This document shows positions 55,766-64,000 of a DNA stretch of 64,000 nt, piece after piece. Numbering within the stretch: position 1 is the stretch's first letter; each line of letters begins with the position of its first letter. The DNA comes from Collibacillus ludicampi. GTDB lineage: Bacteria > Bacillota > Bacilli > Tumebacillales > BOQE01. The stretch covers positions 650,501 to 714,500 of the forward strand of contig NZ_BOQE01000001.1 of NCBI RefSeq assembly GCF_023705585.1. The letters are read 5' to 3'. The notes beneath the pieces are model-generated. The model ran no database searches. It was not told the origin of the DNA and saw only the letters and a program-made list of their open reading frames with translations. The position numbers were made by a program, and so were the translations under genes.

Positions 55766-55814
55766 GGGGCTATCCCCAGTAGATTTTATCTACTTTTGGG
55801 ACAGCCCCTTTTTT
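55766..55814 (+). repeat. Long perfect-type hairpin with T-run, insertion-end-like
   Basis: GGGGCT-TCCC-AGTAGAT pairs with ATCTACT-GGGA-AGCCCC around TTT, followed by T6. It would act as a terminator, but no gene precedes it directly. The GGGGCTGTCCCAAAAGT form of its right arm on the minus strand is reminiscent of the ends of some Firmicutes insertion sequences; a collapsed insertion is possible. Confidence 0.55.
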
Positions 55815-56221
55815 ACCATAAATATGACCTCTTTGAACGCGGCAAATTCGATTTTTATAAGCTATTTCACGTTTCCGAGAGAGGAACTTTCTTACATCAC
55901 CGCCAAATGGTGTTCATGCCGATCGAAGAAAATATCCTCTAACGTTGCTTTGGCAGGTTGAATTTCAAAAATTTCTATTCCTTTACCTGCTAGGTAAAAT
56001 ACTATTTTCGGTATACAACCGTTATCATATAATTGATTGCAAATAGTTATAATTTGTTGTAAAATTTGTTCTTTAAAATAAAATATATCAAATTAAAGGA
56101 ATACTAGTATATTAGGTTTCGTCAATAACTCGTGGATTGAAGTGATGTAGTGTATAAACGCGAAAGTAGCGGCACCCTTTGGACGTAATAGAAAACATGT
56201 ATTTTTTAGGGAACAGCTGAG

Positions 56222-56584
56222 TTAGCGCTGTTCCCCTTCCCCTCTTCTTTTCATCATGGCAGCATGGGCAAATTCTATGATCGGCCGTAAATCTTCCGGT
56301 TGTATGCGGTTCGCCGATAGATAAACGGAGGATTTGCGTCTGCTTACAATGTCCCGTTGCACCGTGCTGCACAATCGCTGAAATTCCTCTGTATCTTCTT
56401 CGCTGCATTTCACTTCCAGCATGGATCGGTTGTATTCGAAAGTGAATGAACAAAATGCCATTTGTTTTTCCTGAACCCCATAACTCCACCCGTCATACGG
56501 ATCGTTTTTATGAAACCAGAAATAGACGTTGGGGCGATCTTTCAGCACATCGTTGATGAAGAAACGCAGTTCCTTTTCGGTCAT
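56222..56584 (-). CDS. Small protein of unknown function
   Basis: A 120-residue soluble protein: MTEKELRFFINDVLKDRPNV, then YFWFHKNDPYDGWSYGVQEK, ending in a helix with Met/Lys/Arg. A mixed alpha/beta content is suggested. I do not recognise the family. Start ATG 56584 follows AGGGGGAAG by eight bases, which supports expression. No terminator or partner gene seen. Confidence 0.7.
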   Translation of the reverse strand: MTEKELRFFINDVLKDRPNVYFWFHKNDPYDGWSYGVQEKQMAFCSFTFEYNRSMLEVKCSEEDTEEFQRLCSTVQRDIVSRRKSSVYLSANRIQPEDLRPIIEFAHAAMMKRRGEGEQR

Positions 56585-56848
56585 CGATCAACTTCCCCCT
56601 TTTCTGTCGGACATCCCCTAACTGATGAATATTCCGTTCATATCCTCCATATTCCGTTTCTACCGATCGTGTGGCAGGCGTAGCTTGTGCATCCGAGCTG
56701 ACCTGGAGGTCTTTACGGACAATTGCTTTCTATTCGTGCTCCCTGGTAGACTCCATGGGAAAACTGTGATGTGACTTTCTTGATTCAACCCAACCCTTCC
56801 CATACACTGTAGGTAGAATCAAATTCTTCTTTGTCAGGGGATGAACGA

Positions 56849-57625
56849 ATGGAGTTTATCACTTCAGATGGAGCCAAATTGTATTACAGAAGGGAAGGCC
56901 AAGGAGAACCGCTTCTTTTCATCCATGGTCTCGCCAGCAATCTTCAATCCTGGAACTATCAACTCCGGTATTTTCGTAATTTCTATGATACGTTGGCGTA
57001 CGACTGCAGGGGCCACGGCCGTTCTACGATCCCGCGTACGTTAGACATGAGTGATCACTCTCGCGATGCATATGAGCTTTGTTCCTTGTTCGATCAACCG
57101 GTAACTGTCGTCGGTATATCGATGGGCGGTTATATTGCCCAACGCCTGCTGATTGAACATCCTCAGGTAGTCAAAAGGGCCGTATTGATCGCCACTAAAT
57201 CACACGGCGAAAAACCGGCAACCGCCGCGGCCGACGATCATACGGAAAACATAGAAAATCCGAAAGAAGCGAGATTTCGGTTTATGCGCGACTATATTTT
57301 CGGCCCGGACACCTCTGATGAGAAAGTGGCAGAACTCGTGCGTTTGGAACCGACGATGCCCGAGGAGCAGTTTGATTTGGTAAAAAACGCGATTGGAGCA
57401 TTTGATCACCGTCCGCAACTAGCCGCTTGCACGCAGCCGGTGCTCGTGCTTCACGGTGATCATGATCGCCTCATTCCGCCCTCATATGGAGAAGAATTGG
57501 CACATCTATTGCCGAACGCTACTTTTGTAATGATCGAACGCGGTGGACATGCTTTGATGATCGAGAAACATCAGGAGGTCAATGAGGCGATCCATCATTG
57601 GTTGAAACGTGTGTCAGTCGAGTGA
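56849..57625 (+). CDS. Alpha/beta hydrolase
   Basis: A 258-residue hydrolase. Oxyanion-hole region LLFIHGLASNLQSW, nucleophile elbow VVGISMGGYIAQRL with Ser91, acid in VLVLHGDHDRLIP (Asp204 or Asp206) and base His234 in RGGHALMIEK complete the triad. An insertion of about 40 residues after strand 6 forms a lid. It may be an esterase, lactonase or similar; the substrate is not assignable. The ATG at 56849 is chosen because AGGGGATG lies upstream; an earlier in-frame start at 56831 overlaps that site. Confidence 0.9.
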   Translation: MEFITSDGAKLYYRREGQGEPLLFIHGLASNLQSWNYQLRYFRNFYDTLAYDCRGHGRSTIPRTLDMSDHSRDAYELCSLFDQPVTVVGISMGGYIAQRLLIEHPQVVKRAVLIATKSHGEKPATAAADDHTENIENPKEARFRFMRDYIFGPDTSDEKVAELVRLEPTMPEEQFDLVKNAIGAFDHRPQLAACTQPVLVLHGDHDRLIPPSYGEELAHLLPNATFVMIERGGHALMIEKHQEVNEAIHHWLKRVSVE

Positions 57626-57650
57626 GCAAGCTTGATCGCGGTAGATAATA

Positions 57651-57684
57651 AAACCACCGGGTTCAACACATGTCCCGGTGGTCA
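57651..57684. terminator. Hairpin after the alpha/beta hydrolase gene
   Basis: ACCACCGGG / CCCGGTGGT with a 12-base loop. A T-rich tail is present only on the minus strand (TTTTATTAT), so it would best stop transcription coming from the repeat side. Confidence 0.65.
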
Positions 57685-57717
57685 CAAAACGATATTCAGG
57701 TACGGATTATCTTGAAA

Positions 57718-58135
57718 AAAGTGTAATTTGGCGGGCGTATGCTTTGCGTTCGCGCTCCGTGGAGGTCGTTTCAGCGGGTATATGCATTGCGCTCATGCTC
57801 CGTGAAGGTCGTTTCAGCGGGTATATGCATTGCGCTCATGCTCCGTGAAGGTCGTTTCAGCGGGTATATGCATTGCGCTCATGCTCCGTGAAGGTCGTTT
57901 CAGCGGGTATATGCATTGCGCTCATGCTCCGTGAAGGTCGTCTCGCATGGAATCATCATCAAATGTTGCGAGACGACCTTCAAAGTCGCTATTACGCGCA
58001 ATGCATATACCCTTTTACGTCCGAAAGGAAGCGAGACGACCTCCAAAGTCACTGTCTCACGCAAAGCATTACGCCCACTCAAAGACACTTATCATCCTCT
58101 GATGGCGCCGTTTACGTCATGAGAGGCTACCATGG
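57718..58135. repeat. Dispersed nested-hairpin element, copy C, with amplified left arm
   Basis: Outer arms GGGCGTATGCTTTGCGT / ACGCAAAGCATTACGCCC as in copy B1. Inside are a second arm pair GGGTATATGCATTGCGC / GCGCAATGCATATACCC and an inner stem GAAGGTCGTCTCGC / GCGAGACGACCTTC. The shared 3' module TCATCCTCTGATGGCGCCG closes the element. The left inner arm is repeated four times (57764-57935), while its partner occurs once. Confidence 0.87.
57764..57935 (+). repeat. Four tandem copies of a 43-bp unit inside copy C
   Basis: GGTCGTTTCAGCGGGTATAT followed by GCATTGCGCTCATGCTCCGT and GAA repeats exactly at 57764, 57807, 57850 and 57893. The four units appear identical, which implies recent slippage or unequal exchange. 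Confidence 0.95.
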
Positions 58136-58138
58136 TTA

Positions 58139-58184
58139 TAAAACGTGTACCGCCTTACGTATTTCCTTAGGTGGTACACGTTTA
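58139..58184 (-). terminator. Terminator of the YciI gene
   Basis: AAACGTGTACCGCC / GGTGGTACACGTTT with a 15-base loop and a short T-run on the minus strand, 27 bases beyond the YciI stop. Confidence 0.75.
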
Positions 58185-58210
58185 TGTGATACTGTTTCCG
58201 GGACGATTCC

Positions 58211-58471
58211 TCATTCAAAAAGCGGGTTCCATTCACGCAGCTCGAGCGTGCGAACACCTTCTTTGATCACCGGATCCTCTTGTGCCAACGCTTTCGCCTC
58301 TTCATAAGAAGCGGCTTCATATATCACCATCCCACCCTTACCATCGGTGAAAGGCCCGGCTGCATATACTTTTCCTTCCTCTTTCAAACGTTTCAAGTAA
58401 TCCAGATGAGCAGGACGAACCCGCTTGTTTCCTTCCTCGTCGATGATCGTTAATAAAGCCACATATTTCAT
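58211..58471 (-). CDS. YciI family protein
   Basis: An 86-residue ferredoxin-like (dimeric alpha-beta barrel) protein: MKYVALLTIIDEEGNKRVRP, AHLDYLKRLKEEGKVYAAGP with the conserved His22-Asp region and GMVIYEAASYEEAKALAQED. YciI-like proteins have proposed enzymatic roles, mostly unproven. The ATG at 58471 is chosen because ATAGGAGGAG precedes it; longer reading adds 15 residues without a site. Monocistronic. Confidence 0.88.
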   Translation of the reverse strand: MKYVALLTIIDEEGNKRVRPAHLDYLKRLKEEGKVYAAGPFTDGKGGMVIYEAASYEEAKALAQEDPVIKEGVRTLELREWNPLFE

Positions 58472-58550
58472 GGTGACTCCTCCTATGAAATAATCCATTC
58501 CCCTATTCTGTATCACGATTCAAATCTTCCGACAATATCAATGAAGCTGT

Positions 58551-59549
58551 TCAACCGTCGGCTTTTATTTTCCGGGTTCTGTTTCTATACTGAAACTCGA
58601 ACACTTCTTCCTTTGTCGGCAATGCTGGAACAGCCCCCATTCTCGTGGTGGTCAATGCCCCAACCGCATTCGCGTAGCGGATCATCTCCCGCAATTCTTC
58701 TTCAAATCCGATCGCTTGCTCAAAACTTCTACCCTCTACGTGGTCAGTCAACTGGCGTAAGAAACCGCCGACAAACCCGTCACCGGCTCCCGTCGTGTCG
58801 ACGACATTCACGTTGTAAGCCGGAACGTTTCCGGAAAGTTCTCGCGTGCGATAATAAGTCCCCTTCTCCCCTCGTGTAACGAGAATGAGGTCTGGTCCCA
58901 TTTCCAGCAAGCAAGCCGTACCTTTACTGAGGTCTGTCGTATGGGTCAACCATTCCATTTCTTTGAACGACACTTTCAACACATGCGCATAGGGAATCGC
59001 CAGTCTGATCTGTTCAATGCATGCTTGCTCACTCGGCCATAAGGGAAAGCGCATATTCACGTCAAAAGAGAGAATCGACCCTCGCTCGCGGGCGATTGTT
59101 GCCGCCCGGATGGTCGCTGCTCTCGCATCCGGATGAATCAAAGTGTTCGAGCCAAAATGAAAAATCACCGATGTTCCGAGCAATGACTCGTCAATATCGC
59201 TACATGAAAGCGACATATCTGCGGTCTTTTCGCGATAGAAAAGGAAGCTTCGCTCCCCGCTCTCGGTCCTCTGGACAAAAGCAACTCCCGTCGGATGATC
59301 ATGGGTATGAATGAGACCGCTTGTATCCACCCCTTCTTTCTCTAACACATGACGCAAAAAATAACCGAACTCGTCTTCCCCCACTTTTCCGATAAACGAT
59401 GAACGCCCTCCCAAGCGGGAAACGGCGACCGCAACATTGGCGGGCGCGCCCCCCGATGCTTTGGCAAAATTCGTGATCCCCCTGATCCGTCCTGCACGTT
59501 CGGGAAGAAAGTCAACGACCATATCGCCAAAAGAAATGACGTCAATCAC
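58551..59549 (-). CDS. PfkB family sugar kinase (fructokinase-like)
   Basis: A 332-residue ribokinase-fold kinase. The N-terminal substrate loop reads ASGGAPANVAVAVSRLGGRS and the C-terminal anion hole VVDTTGAGDGFVGGFLRQL with the catalytic Asp of GAGD. The sequence is closest to fructokinases by the SGGAPANVA form, but 2-keto-3-deoxygluconate or 5-dehydro-2-deoxygluconate kinases are alternatives. The GTG at 59549 is chosen because AAAGGAGG precedes it by seven bases. No sugar transporter is adjacent. Confidence 0.9.
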   Translation of the reverse strand: MIDVISFGDMVVDFLPERAGRIRGITNFAKASGGAPANVAVAVSRLGGRSSFIGKVGEDEFGYFLRHVLEKEGVDTSGLIHTHDHPTGVAFVQRTESGERSFLFYREKTADMSLSCSDIDESLLGTSVIFHFGSNTLIHPDARAATIRAATIARERGSILSFDVNMRFPLWPSEQACIEQIRLAIPYAHVLKVSFKEMEWLTHTTDLSKGTACLLEMGPDLILVTRGEKGTYYRTRELSGNVPAYNVNVVDTTGAGDGFVGGFLRQLTDHVEGRSFEQAIGFEEELREMIRYANAVGALTTTRMGAVPALPTKEEVFEFQYRNRTRKIKADG

Positions 59550-59633
59550 GAGGAGGCCTCCTTTACGTATACATTCGTGTCCTAGGCGGGTATTCTGATG
59601 ACCGGGCTCGTGAATATCATCCTGTAGCGTGTT

Positions 59634-59675
59634 GAAAAAGGGGCATCGCATGTAGCGAAGAACCCCGTTTTCATT
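59634..59675 (-). terminator. Terminator of the hemEHY operon
   Basis: On the minus strand CGGGG-TTCGC / GCGAT-GCCCC with a five-base loop followed by T5, starting at the hemY stop. Confidence 0.88.
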
Positions 59676-61106
59676 TCACGCACGTTTTTGGAGTATATAT
59701 TCTAACACTTGCTCGGCCGTTTTCTTCCCTTCCAGAATACAATCAGGCACTCCGAGTCCCTTGTAACCGGCACCCGCAATCAACAAACCTGGCCATCTGT
59801 TCATGATTTCCGTTTCGATTTCCTGCAAGCGATTCAGATGGCCTACTGTGTATTGCGGCATCGACTGTTTCCAACGGGTCAATCGCGTAAATAAAGGTTC
59901 CGCCGTGATTCCCATGATATCCGACAGATCTTGGCGCACTTTGGCTATGATTTCTTCTTCCGGCCGGTCTACAATCGCTTCATCCCCGGCTCGTCCCACA
60001 TAACAGCGCAAGAGTTTGTGCCCTTCAGGTGCCGTGTGCAGCCATTTCGATGAAACCCATGTGCACGCGGTAATCGTACGCCCCTCTTTCCTCGGAACGA
60101 CAAAACCGGTGCCATCCAAGGGAAAGGAAACCGCGTCTTGGGGAAAAGCCAGAACGATGGTCGCTACCGATACATAGGGGATCTGTTGTAAGACCTCGCT
60201 GATTGTATCCCTATGCGGAAAAATCTCTGCAGCGGAAAATGCCGGTGTTGTGATGACAACCGCATCAGCCGGAACATGCTCTCCATGATCCAGATGGATC
60301 GTATACTCGAATCTTTCCTCTCTCATGCGAGCTGTAATCTGTGTGACCTTACTCTTTGTGCGTAGCGTTTCTGCCCCCAACTCTTCTGTGAGTCTCTTGA
60401 CGATGGTGCCAAGGCCGCTTTTTACCGTGAGAAACACGCTTCCGTGCTTGGTTGCGGAAGAAGGGGATTGGACCGCTCTTTTTTGCGCGAGAATTCCCAA
60501 GATTAAACTGCGATATTTCTTTTCGATCATCTCAAATTGCGGAAATGTAGCGCGGAGGCTCAATTTCCGGGCATCCCCAGCATAAATGCCCGCTAGTAAC
60601 GGTTCCGCAATCGCCTCGAGCACTTCGTCTCCCAGTCTTCTGGCGAGAAATCCGCCGAGGGACTGATCCCCATCCGTTTCGTTCCTCGGCAAGACCAGAT
60701 CCATCAATGCGCGAGCCTTTCCCTTCACAGAGAGCAACCCCGTTGTGGCGAACGGACCGAATTGCGTAGGAATCCCCATTTGGGTTCCAGGGGGCAAACG
60801 ATGCAGTTTTCCTTTATGGAGAATATACGTCTTTCTTGCATTCGGATTGGTGCCCACCAATTCTCCTTCCAGCCCGAGCTCACGGCAAAGATCGGTCGCT
60901 GCCGTCTTGCGCGCCAGGAATGAATCAGGTCCTTTTTCAAGCACAAATCCATCGATATTCTCCGTTTGTATTTTCCCTCCCAGTTTCTCATCCTTTTCCA
61001 GAACGAGACAGCGGATAGACACACCGTCCCGTCTCGCCCTCTGTTGCAGATAGTATGCGGTACTGAGTCCCGTAATCCCGCCACCGATGATGACTACGTT
61101 CTTCAT
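59676..61106 (-). CDS. hemY: Coproporphyrinogen III oxidase HemY (CgoX)
   Basis: A 476-residue FAD enzyme. MKNVVIIGGGITGLSTAYYL is the FAD-binding motif, followed by EKDEKLGGKIQTENIDGFVL (GG motif), and the C-terminal AGAGYKGLGVPDCILEGKKT contacts FAD. In the Firmicutes coproporphyrin-dependent pathway it oxidises coproporphyrinogen III to coproporphyrin III, using oxygen, rather than acting on protoporphyrinogen. It overlaps hemH by four bases. The presence of hemQ nearby supports this route. Confidence 0.95.
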   Translation of the reverse strand: MKNVVIIGGGITGLSTAYYLQQRARRDGVSIRCLVLEKDEKLGGKIQTENIDGFVLEKGPDSFLARKTAATDLCRELGLEGELVGTNPNARKTYILHKGKLHRLPPGTQMGIPTQFGPFATTGLLSVKGKARALMDLVLPRNETDGDQSLGGFLARRLGDEVLEAIAEPLLAGIYAGDARKLSLRATFPQFEMIEKKYRSLILGILAQKRAVQSPSSATKHGSVFLTVKSGLGTIVKRLTEELGAETLRTKSKVTQITARMREERFEYTIHLDHGEHVPADAVVITTPAFSAAEIFPHRDTISEVLQQIPYVSVATIVLAFPQDAVSFPLDGTGFVVPRKEGRTITACTWVSSKWLHTAPEGHKLLRCYVGRAGDEAIVDRPEEEIIAKVRQDLSDIMGITAEPLFTRLTRWKQSMPQYTVGHLNRLQEIETEIMNRWPGLLIAGAGYKGLGVPDCILEGKKTAEQVLEYILQKRA

Positions 61107-62047
61107 AACTCATTCGAGCCTCTTTTCACATATTGCAAAATGGTTGCAGTAAGCGCTTTAAGAAAATCTTCATCCGCATTCAACGAACGGGTTCGCACCA
61201 CGTTCATTCCCAATCGTTTCGCGAGTGCCTGGCACTCGATGTCAATATCGTAGAGAATCTCCAAATGATCGGAAACAAAACCGATGGGACAGATCACTGC
61301 GGAACGAGTCCCTTCCGTATACAATTGCTTCAATAGATCCAAAATATCAGGACCCAACCACGGTTCCGGGGTCCGCCCTGCACTTTGCCATCCGCATTGC
61401 CAACGTGCATGGCCCACTTTCTCCGCCACAGCGGCTGCCGTTTCCCTCAATTGCTCCACATAAGGATCGTCCATCTTGAGAATGCGTTCAGGCAGACTAT
61501 GTGCGGTAAAGATCACAGGAACCTGTGCCCGCTCTCCTTCCGGAAAAGCGTGTAACGCTTCCCGAAGACGAGTTGCGATCGCTTCAATGAAAGGAGGAAC
61601 CAGATGCCATTGCTTGATAAAAGTGATCTCGGGGCCGTTCCATTTCTCGATCGCGGCCTGCGCGCTTTCCATATAGCTTCCGACGCTCATCACCGAATAA
61701 TGAGGAGCCAGCACGAGGCCGATTGCCTGCCGAATGCCTTCTTCCGCCATCGTCCGCACCGCTTCTTCAATGAAAGGAGAAGCGTGTTTCATGCCGATAT
61801 AGACCCGGTACTCTCGTTCGGGATCCAACTGCCGCAAGAGCCGTTCCACTCCCTGTGCCTGCCGGTTGGTGATGGCAAGGAGCGGCGAGAGACCGCCGAT
61901 CGCTTCATAGCGGGAGATCAATTCCTGCAATTGCTCTTCTGTCGGCTTCCTTCCTCTGCGGATATGTGTATAATAAGCTTCAACTTCATCAAGGGTTTGG
62001 GGAGTCCCGTACGCCATGAGCAAAACCCCGAACGCTTCGCTTTTCAT
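61103..62047 (-). CDS. hemH: Coproporphyrin III ferrochelatase
   Basis: A 314-residue chelatase that inserts iron into coproporphyrin III. GVLLMAYGTPQTLDEVEAYY and TPEPWLGPDILDLLKQL are family blocks, and the metal-site His is in VPVIFTAHSLPERIL, with a Glu in SDHLEILYDIDIEC. The protein has the monomeric soluble Bacillus form without membrane anchor. ATGA overlap with hemY and two bases from hemE indicate one operon. Confidence 0.95.
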   Translation of the reverse strand: MKSEAFGVLLMAYGTPQTLDEVEAYYTHIRRGRKPTEEQLQELISRYEAIGGLSPLLAITNRQAQGVERLLRQLDPEREYRVYIGMKHASPFIEEAVRTMAEEGIRQAIGLVLAPHYSVMSVGSYMESAQAAIEKWNGPEITFIKQWHLVPPFIEAIATRLREALHAFPEGERAQVPVIFTAHSLPERILKMDDPYVEQLRETAAAVAEKVGHARWQCGWQSAGRTPEPWLGPDILDLLKQLYTEGTRSAVICPIGFVSDHLEILYDIDIECQALAKRLGMNVVRTRSLNADEDFLKALTATILQYVKRGSNEL

Positions 62048-62048
62048 A

Positions 62049-63104
62049 TCATGCCATCCTTCCCGTCTCTCTCAGCCGGTTGGAACTGTATGTGTGCACG
62101 AACTCTGTGAGCCGTTGCAACGTTTCCACCCGTACTTCAGGAAACACGCCATGTCCCAAGTTGAAGATAAACCCGGGTTTCTCCATTCCCTGATCCAGAA
62201 TTTCTTTGGCTCGTTCTTCGATAACTTCCCAGGGTGCGAGCAAAATCGCCGGATCGAGATTGCCTTGGATAGCAAAAGAAGACCCTACTCGGTTTCGCGC
62301 TTCCGGAATGCTGATTCGCCAATCGATTCCGATCACATCGACAGATAATTCTCGCCAAATCGGGAGCAATTCCGCTGTGTTCACCCCGAAATAAATGAGC
62401 GGTGCATGGAGATCGCTTAATCCTTCCGCGATGCGTTTCATTGTCGGAAACACGTATCGGCGATAATCTTGGGGGGACAAGCTACCGACCCAACTATCAA
62501 ACATTTGAACCGCTTCCGCCCCGGCCTCCACCTGCGCGCGCGCATAGGTGATCACCATGTCTGCCAAACGGTCCATTAACGCATTCCAAAGTTCCGGGGA
62601 ACTGAACATCATGCTCTTGGTTTTCAGATAGTTGCGAGAAGGTCCTCCTTCCACCAGATAACTCGCAAGCGTGAAAGGGGCTCCGGTAAAACCGATTAAA
62701 GGCACTTTCAGCTCACGCCGCAAGATGCGAATCGTCTCAAGTGTTTTGGGGAGATCCTCTTCCGGTTCCACACGGCGAAGCTTTTGCAAATCGGACATTT
62801 GCCGAATGGGATGTTCAATGACAGGTCCATATCCGCCCTTGATATCCACCTGACATCCCATCGCTTTGATCGGGATCATAATATCGGAAAATAAGATGGC
62901 CGCATCCACTCCCAGTTGTTGTACAGGCAAAAGCGTCACTTCCGCACAAACATCCGGGATCTCACATATCTCCATTAGGCTGTATTTTTCACGTATCTTG
63001 CGATATTCAGGCTGATAACGTCCCGCCTGGCGCATATACCATACGGGAATCTGGTCCACGGGCGCTCGATTACATGCATATAAAAACCGTTCATTCCGCT
63101 CCAA
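62049..63104 (-). CDS. hemE: Uroporphyrinogen III decarboxylase
   Basis: A 351-residue TIM-barrel enzyme converting uroporphyrinogen III to coproporphyrinogen III. VWYMRQAGRYQPEYRKIREK is the N-terminal substrate loop with conserved arginines; FSDIMIPIKAMGCQVDIKGG and GFTGAPFTLASYLVEGG are further signatures, and FNLGHGVFPEV is near the C-terminus. First gene of hemEHY. The TTG at 63104 is chosen because GAAGG lies upstream by eight to nine bases; a GTG at 63113 is possible. Confidence 0.95.
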   Translation of the reverse strand: MERNERFLYACNRAPVDQIPVWYMRQAGRYQPEYRKIREKYSLMEICEIPDVCAEVTLLPVQQLGVDAAILFSDIMIPIKAMGCQVDIKGGYGPVIEHPIRQMSDLQKLRRVEPEEDLPKTLETIRILRRELKVPLIGFTGAPFTLASYLVEGGPSRNYLKTKSMMFSSPELWNALMDRLADMVITYARAQVEAGAEAVQMFDSWVGSLSPQDYRRYVFPTMKRIAEGLSDLHAPLIYFGVNTAELLPIWRELSVDVIGIDWRISIPEARNRVGSSFAIQGNLDPAILLAPWEVIEERAKEILDQGMEKPGFIFNLGHGVFPEVRVETLQRLTEFVHTYSSNRLRETGRMA

Positions 63105-63454
63105 ACTATTCACCTTCTCTTTGCGGGAGATCACTTTTTTACAACCTATACCGTACATGATCATGAAGCCGGAATCAAGAAATTCCGGTCGTTATCCTCT
63201 TAAATTCATATCTACGCCACATTTTGTCCATAGATTCGAAAAAGATCGATACGATCCAAGACAAGGTTCACAAAAACGCCGTTTTCGAGAAAATACCACG
63301 CAGTTTCAGTGATCCGTAACTGTGTTATACTATTTTTGACAATCCTTCGCTTAACATTCATCTTTTGCGTGTCTGACAGGGTTCCTGACGAATCCTTTTC
63401 GCGTGAAGGCAGGGAAGCTTTCCCGTCGACTAAAAAAACAAGGAGTGAATCTGT
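63105..63454. promoter_or_regulatory. Divergent regulatory region between hemEHY and hemQ
   Basis: About 350 bases without a gene. It contains a small inverted repeat CCGGAAT / ATTCCGG (63172-63190) and, on the plus strand, a possible -10 TATACT at 63326 for hemQ with only a weak -35. TTGACA at 63336 is another candidate without a clear -10. No riboswitch or Fur-like palindrome was recognised. Confidence 0.4.
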
Positions 63455-64000
63455 ATGAGTGAAGCAATACACACACTGGAGGGTTGGTTTGCCCTGCACG
63501 ATTTTCGTTCGATCGACTGGTCTGCCTGGAAGGCGCTTTCTCTGGAAGAAAGAAAGGCCGCTCTCGATGAAGTGCTCACACTTCGACGTGCGTGGGGCCA
63601 AACGCAAGAACAGAAGCAGGGAAGTTCAGGATTGTATTCAATCGTCGGACAGAAGGCGGATCTCGTATTTGTACATTTCCGGCCCACCTTGCAAGAGCTG
63701 AACGAATTGGAAACGGAATTGAATAAAACGCTTTTCGCGGAGATCACCGTTCCCGCTTATTCGTACGTATCGGTCGTCGAGTTGAGTAATTATGTTGCAA
63801 AAGAAGGTGTGGACCCGGAAACAGACCCTTACATTCAAGGGCGACTCAAACCGACTTTGCCGGAAACGGAACACATTTGCTTTTATCCCATGAACAAGAA
63901 ACGGGAAGGAAACGATAACTGGTATATGCTCTCCATGGAAGAACGCCGTGAAATGATGAGAAGCCATGGCATGATCGGACGCAAATATGCAGGCAAGGTC
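63455..64000 (+). CDS. hemQ: Coproheme decarboxylase HemQ (partial, 3' end outside window)
   Basis: The first 182 residues of a chlorite-dismutase-fold protein that converts coproheme to haem b using peroxide. Key residues are in place: catalytic Tyr144 and Lys148 in [14 protein letters not shown] and the proximal haem ligand His171 in [16 protein letters not shown]. The usual length is about 250 residues, so roughly 70 are missing. Start ATG 63455 follows AAGGAGTG. Divergent from hemEHY; together they complete the coproporphyrin-dependent pathway. Confidence 0.96.
   Translation, partial: MSEAIHTLEGWFALHDFRSIDWSAWKALSLEERKAALDEVLTLRRAWGQTQEQKQGSSGLYSIVGQKADLVFVHFRPTLQELNELETELNKTLFAEITVPAYSYVSVVELSNYVAKEGVDPETDPYIQGRLKPTLPETEHICFYPMNKKREGNDNWYMLSMEERREMMRSHGMIGRKYAGKV

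Larger units (their letters stand above)
55608..56221. other. Gene-poor stretch with two hairpins and relic sequence
   Basis: No intact gene found. Besides the hairpins listed separately, the plus strand at about 55822-55940 encodes LFERGKFDFYKLFHVSERGT continuing to FMPIEENIL and a stop, without a start codon; this looks like the end of a lost gene. The part from 55980 to 56110 is very AT-rich. Confidence 0.4.

Noticed and set aside
57764-57935. CRISPR array
   Set aside because: The 43-bp units are contiguous and identical with no unique spacers, so this is a tandem repeat.
57873-58307. 144-codon frame across copy C
   Set aside because: Also a product of repeat DNA; no start signal.

Overview
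The window comes from a mid-GC, endospore-forming member of the Bacillales (Firmicutes). The evidence is strong purine-rich ribosome binding sites with frequent TTG and GTG starts, T-box, SAM-I and TPP leaders, spore germination proteins (a GerPA/GerPF-like protein and an orphan GerAB-like permease), and the coproporphyrin-dependent haem pathway (hemE-hemH-hemY with hemQ diverging). I cannot name a genus from the sequence alone. No rRNA, intact tRNA or CRISPR array was seen.

Layout. 0-11 kb: MarR regulator, YitT-type membrane protein, T-box-controlled DAHP synthase, an MFS protein, TPP-riboswitch-controlled thiC, a two-AAA+ CbbX/SpoVK-like protein with an unusual N-terminal region, and a YyaL-type thioredoxin-domain protein. 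11-17.5 kb: a decaying xylose locus (mutarotase, xylB, xylA, a xylH remnant, a xyl operator, a frameshifted xylR, a group II intron remnant). 17.5-27.8 kb: an accessory stretch with an MHS-family transporter, a LysE exporter facing a MocR regulator, a small C2H2-like protein, a VOC pseudogene, hairpin repeats, a VOC protein, a gamma-glutamyltransferase-like protein, two half-size chromate transporters and an Lrp regulator. 27.9-31 kb: a two-repeat small protein, a germination protein, a Met-rich membrane protein and the BdbD/BdbC disulfide pair. 31-37.2 kb: a complete ribose regulon (rbsR-K-D-A-C-B, minus strand) with three RbsR-type operators. 37.6-40.8 kb: zinc genes (znuA-like lipoprotein behind a perfect Zur-type palindrome; a TIGR03943/permease pair). 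40.9-42.8 kb: an arsenic operon arsR-aquaporin-arsI-arsC without an efflux pump. 43-44.6 kb: an SOS cassette (Y-family polymerase plus YolD-like protein) behind two LexA boxes. 44.7-58.5 kb: GerAB-like permease, secreted phosphoesterase, rubrerythrin plus DUF3501, SAM-I-controlled metH, flavin reductase, small unknowns, an MFS drug transporter, an alpha/beta hydrolase and a YciI protein. 58.5-64 kb: PfkB sugar kinase and the haem cluster; hemQ runs off the window.

The most unusual content is a family of long, nested hairpin repeats (about 9.0, 23.4-23.8 and 57.7-58.1 kb, with a fragment at 2.4 kb). Arm sequences differ between copies while pairing is kept, all full copies share a 3' module, and one copy has its left arm amplified into four 43-bp tandem units. 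Second is the 883-residue double AAA+ protein whose N-terminal part looks sliding-clamp-like. Third is the xylose locus, which preserves three separate decay events within 2 kb.
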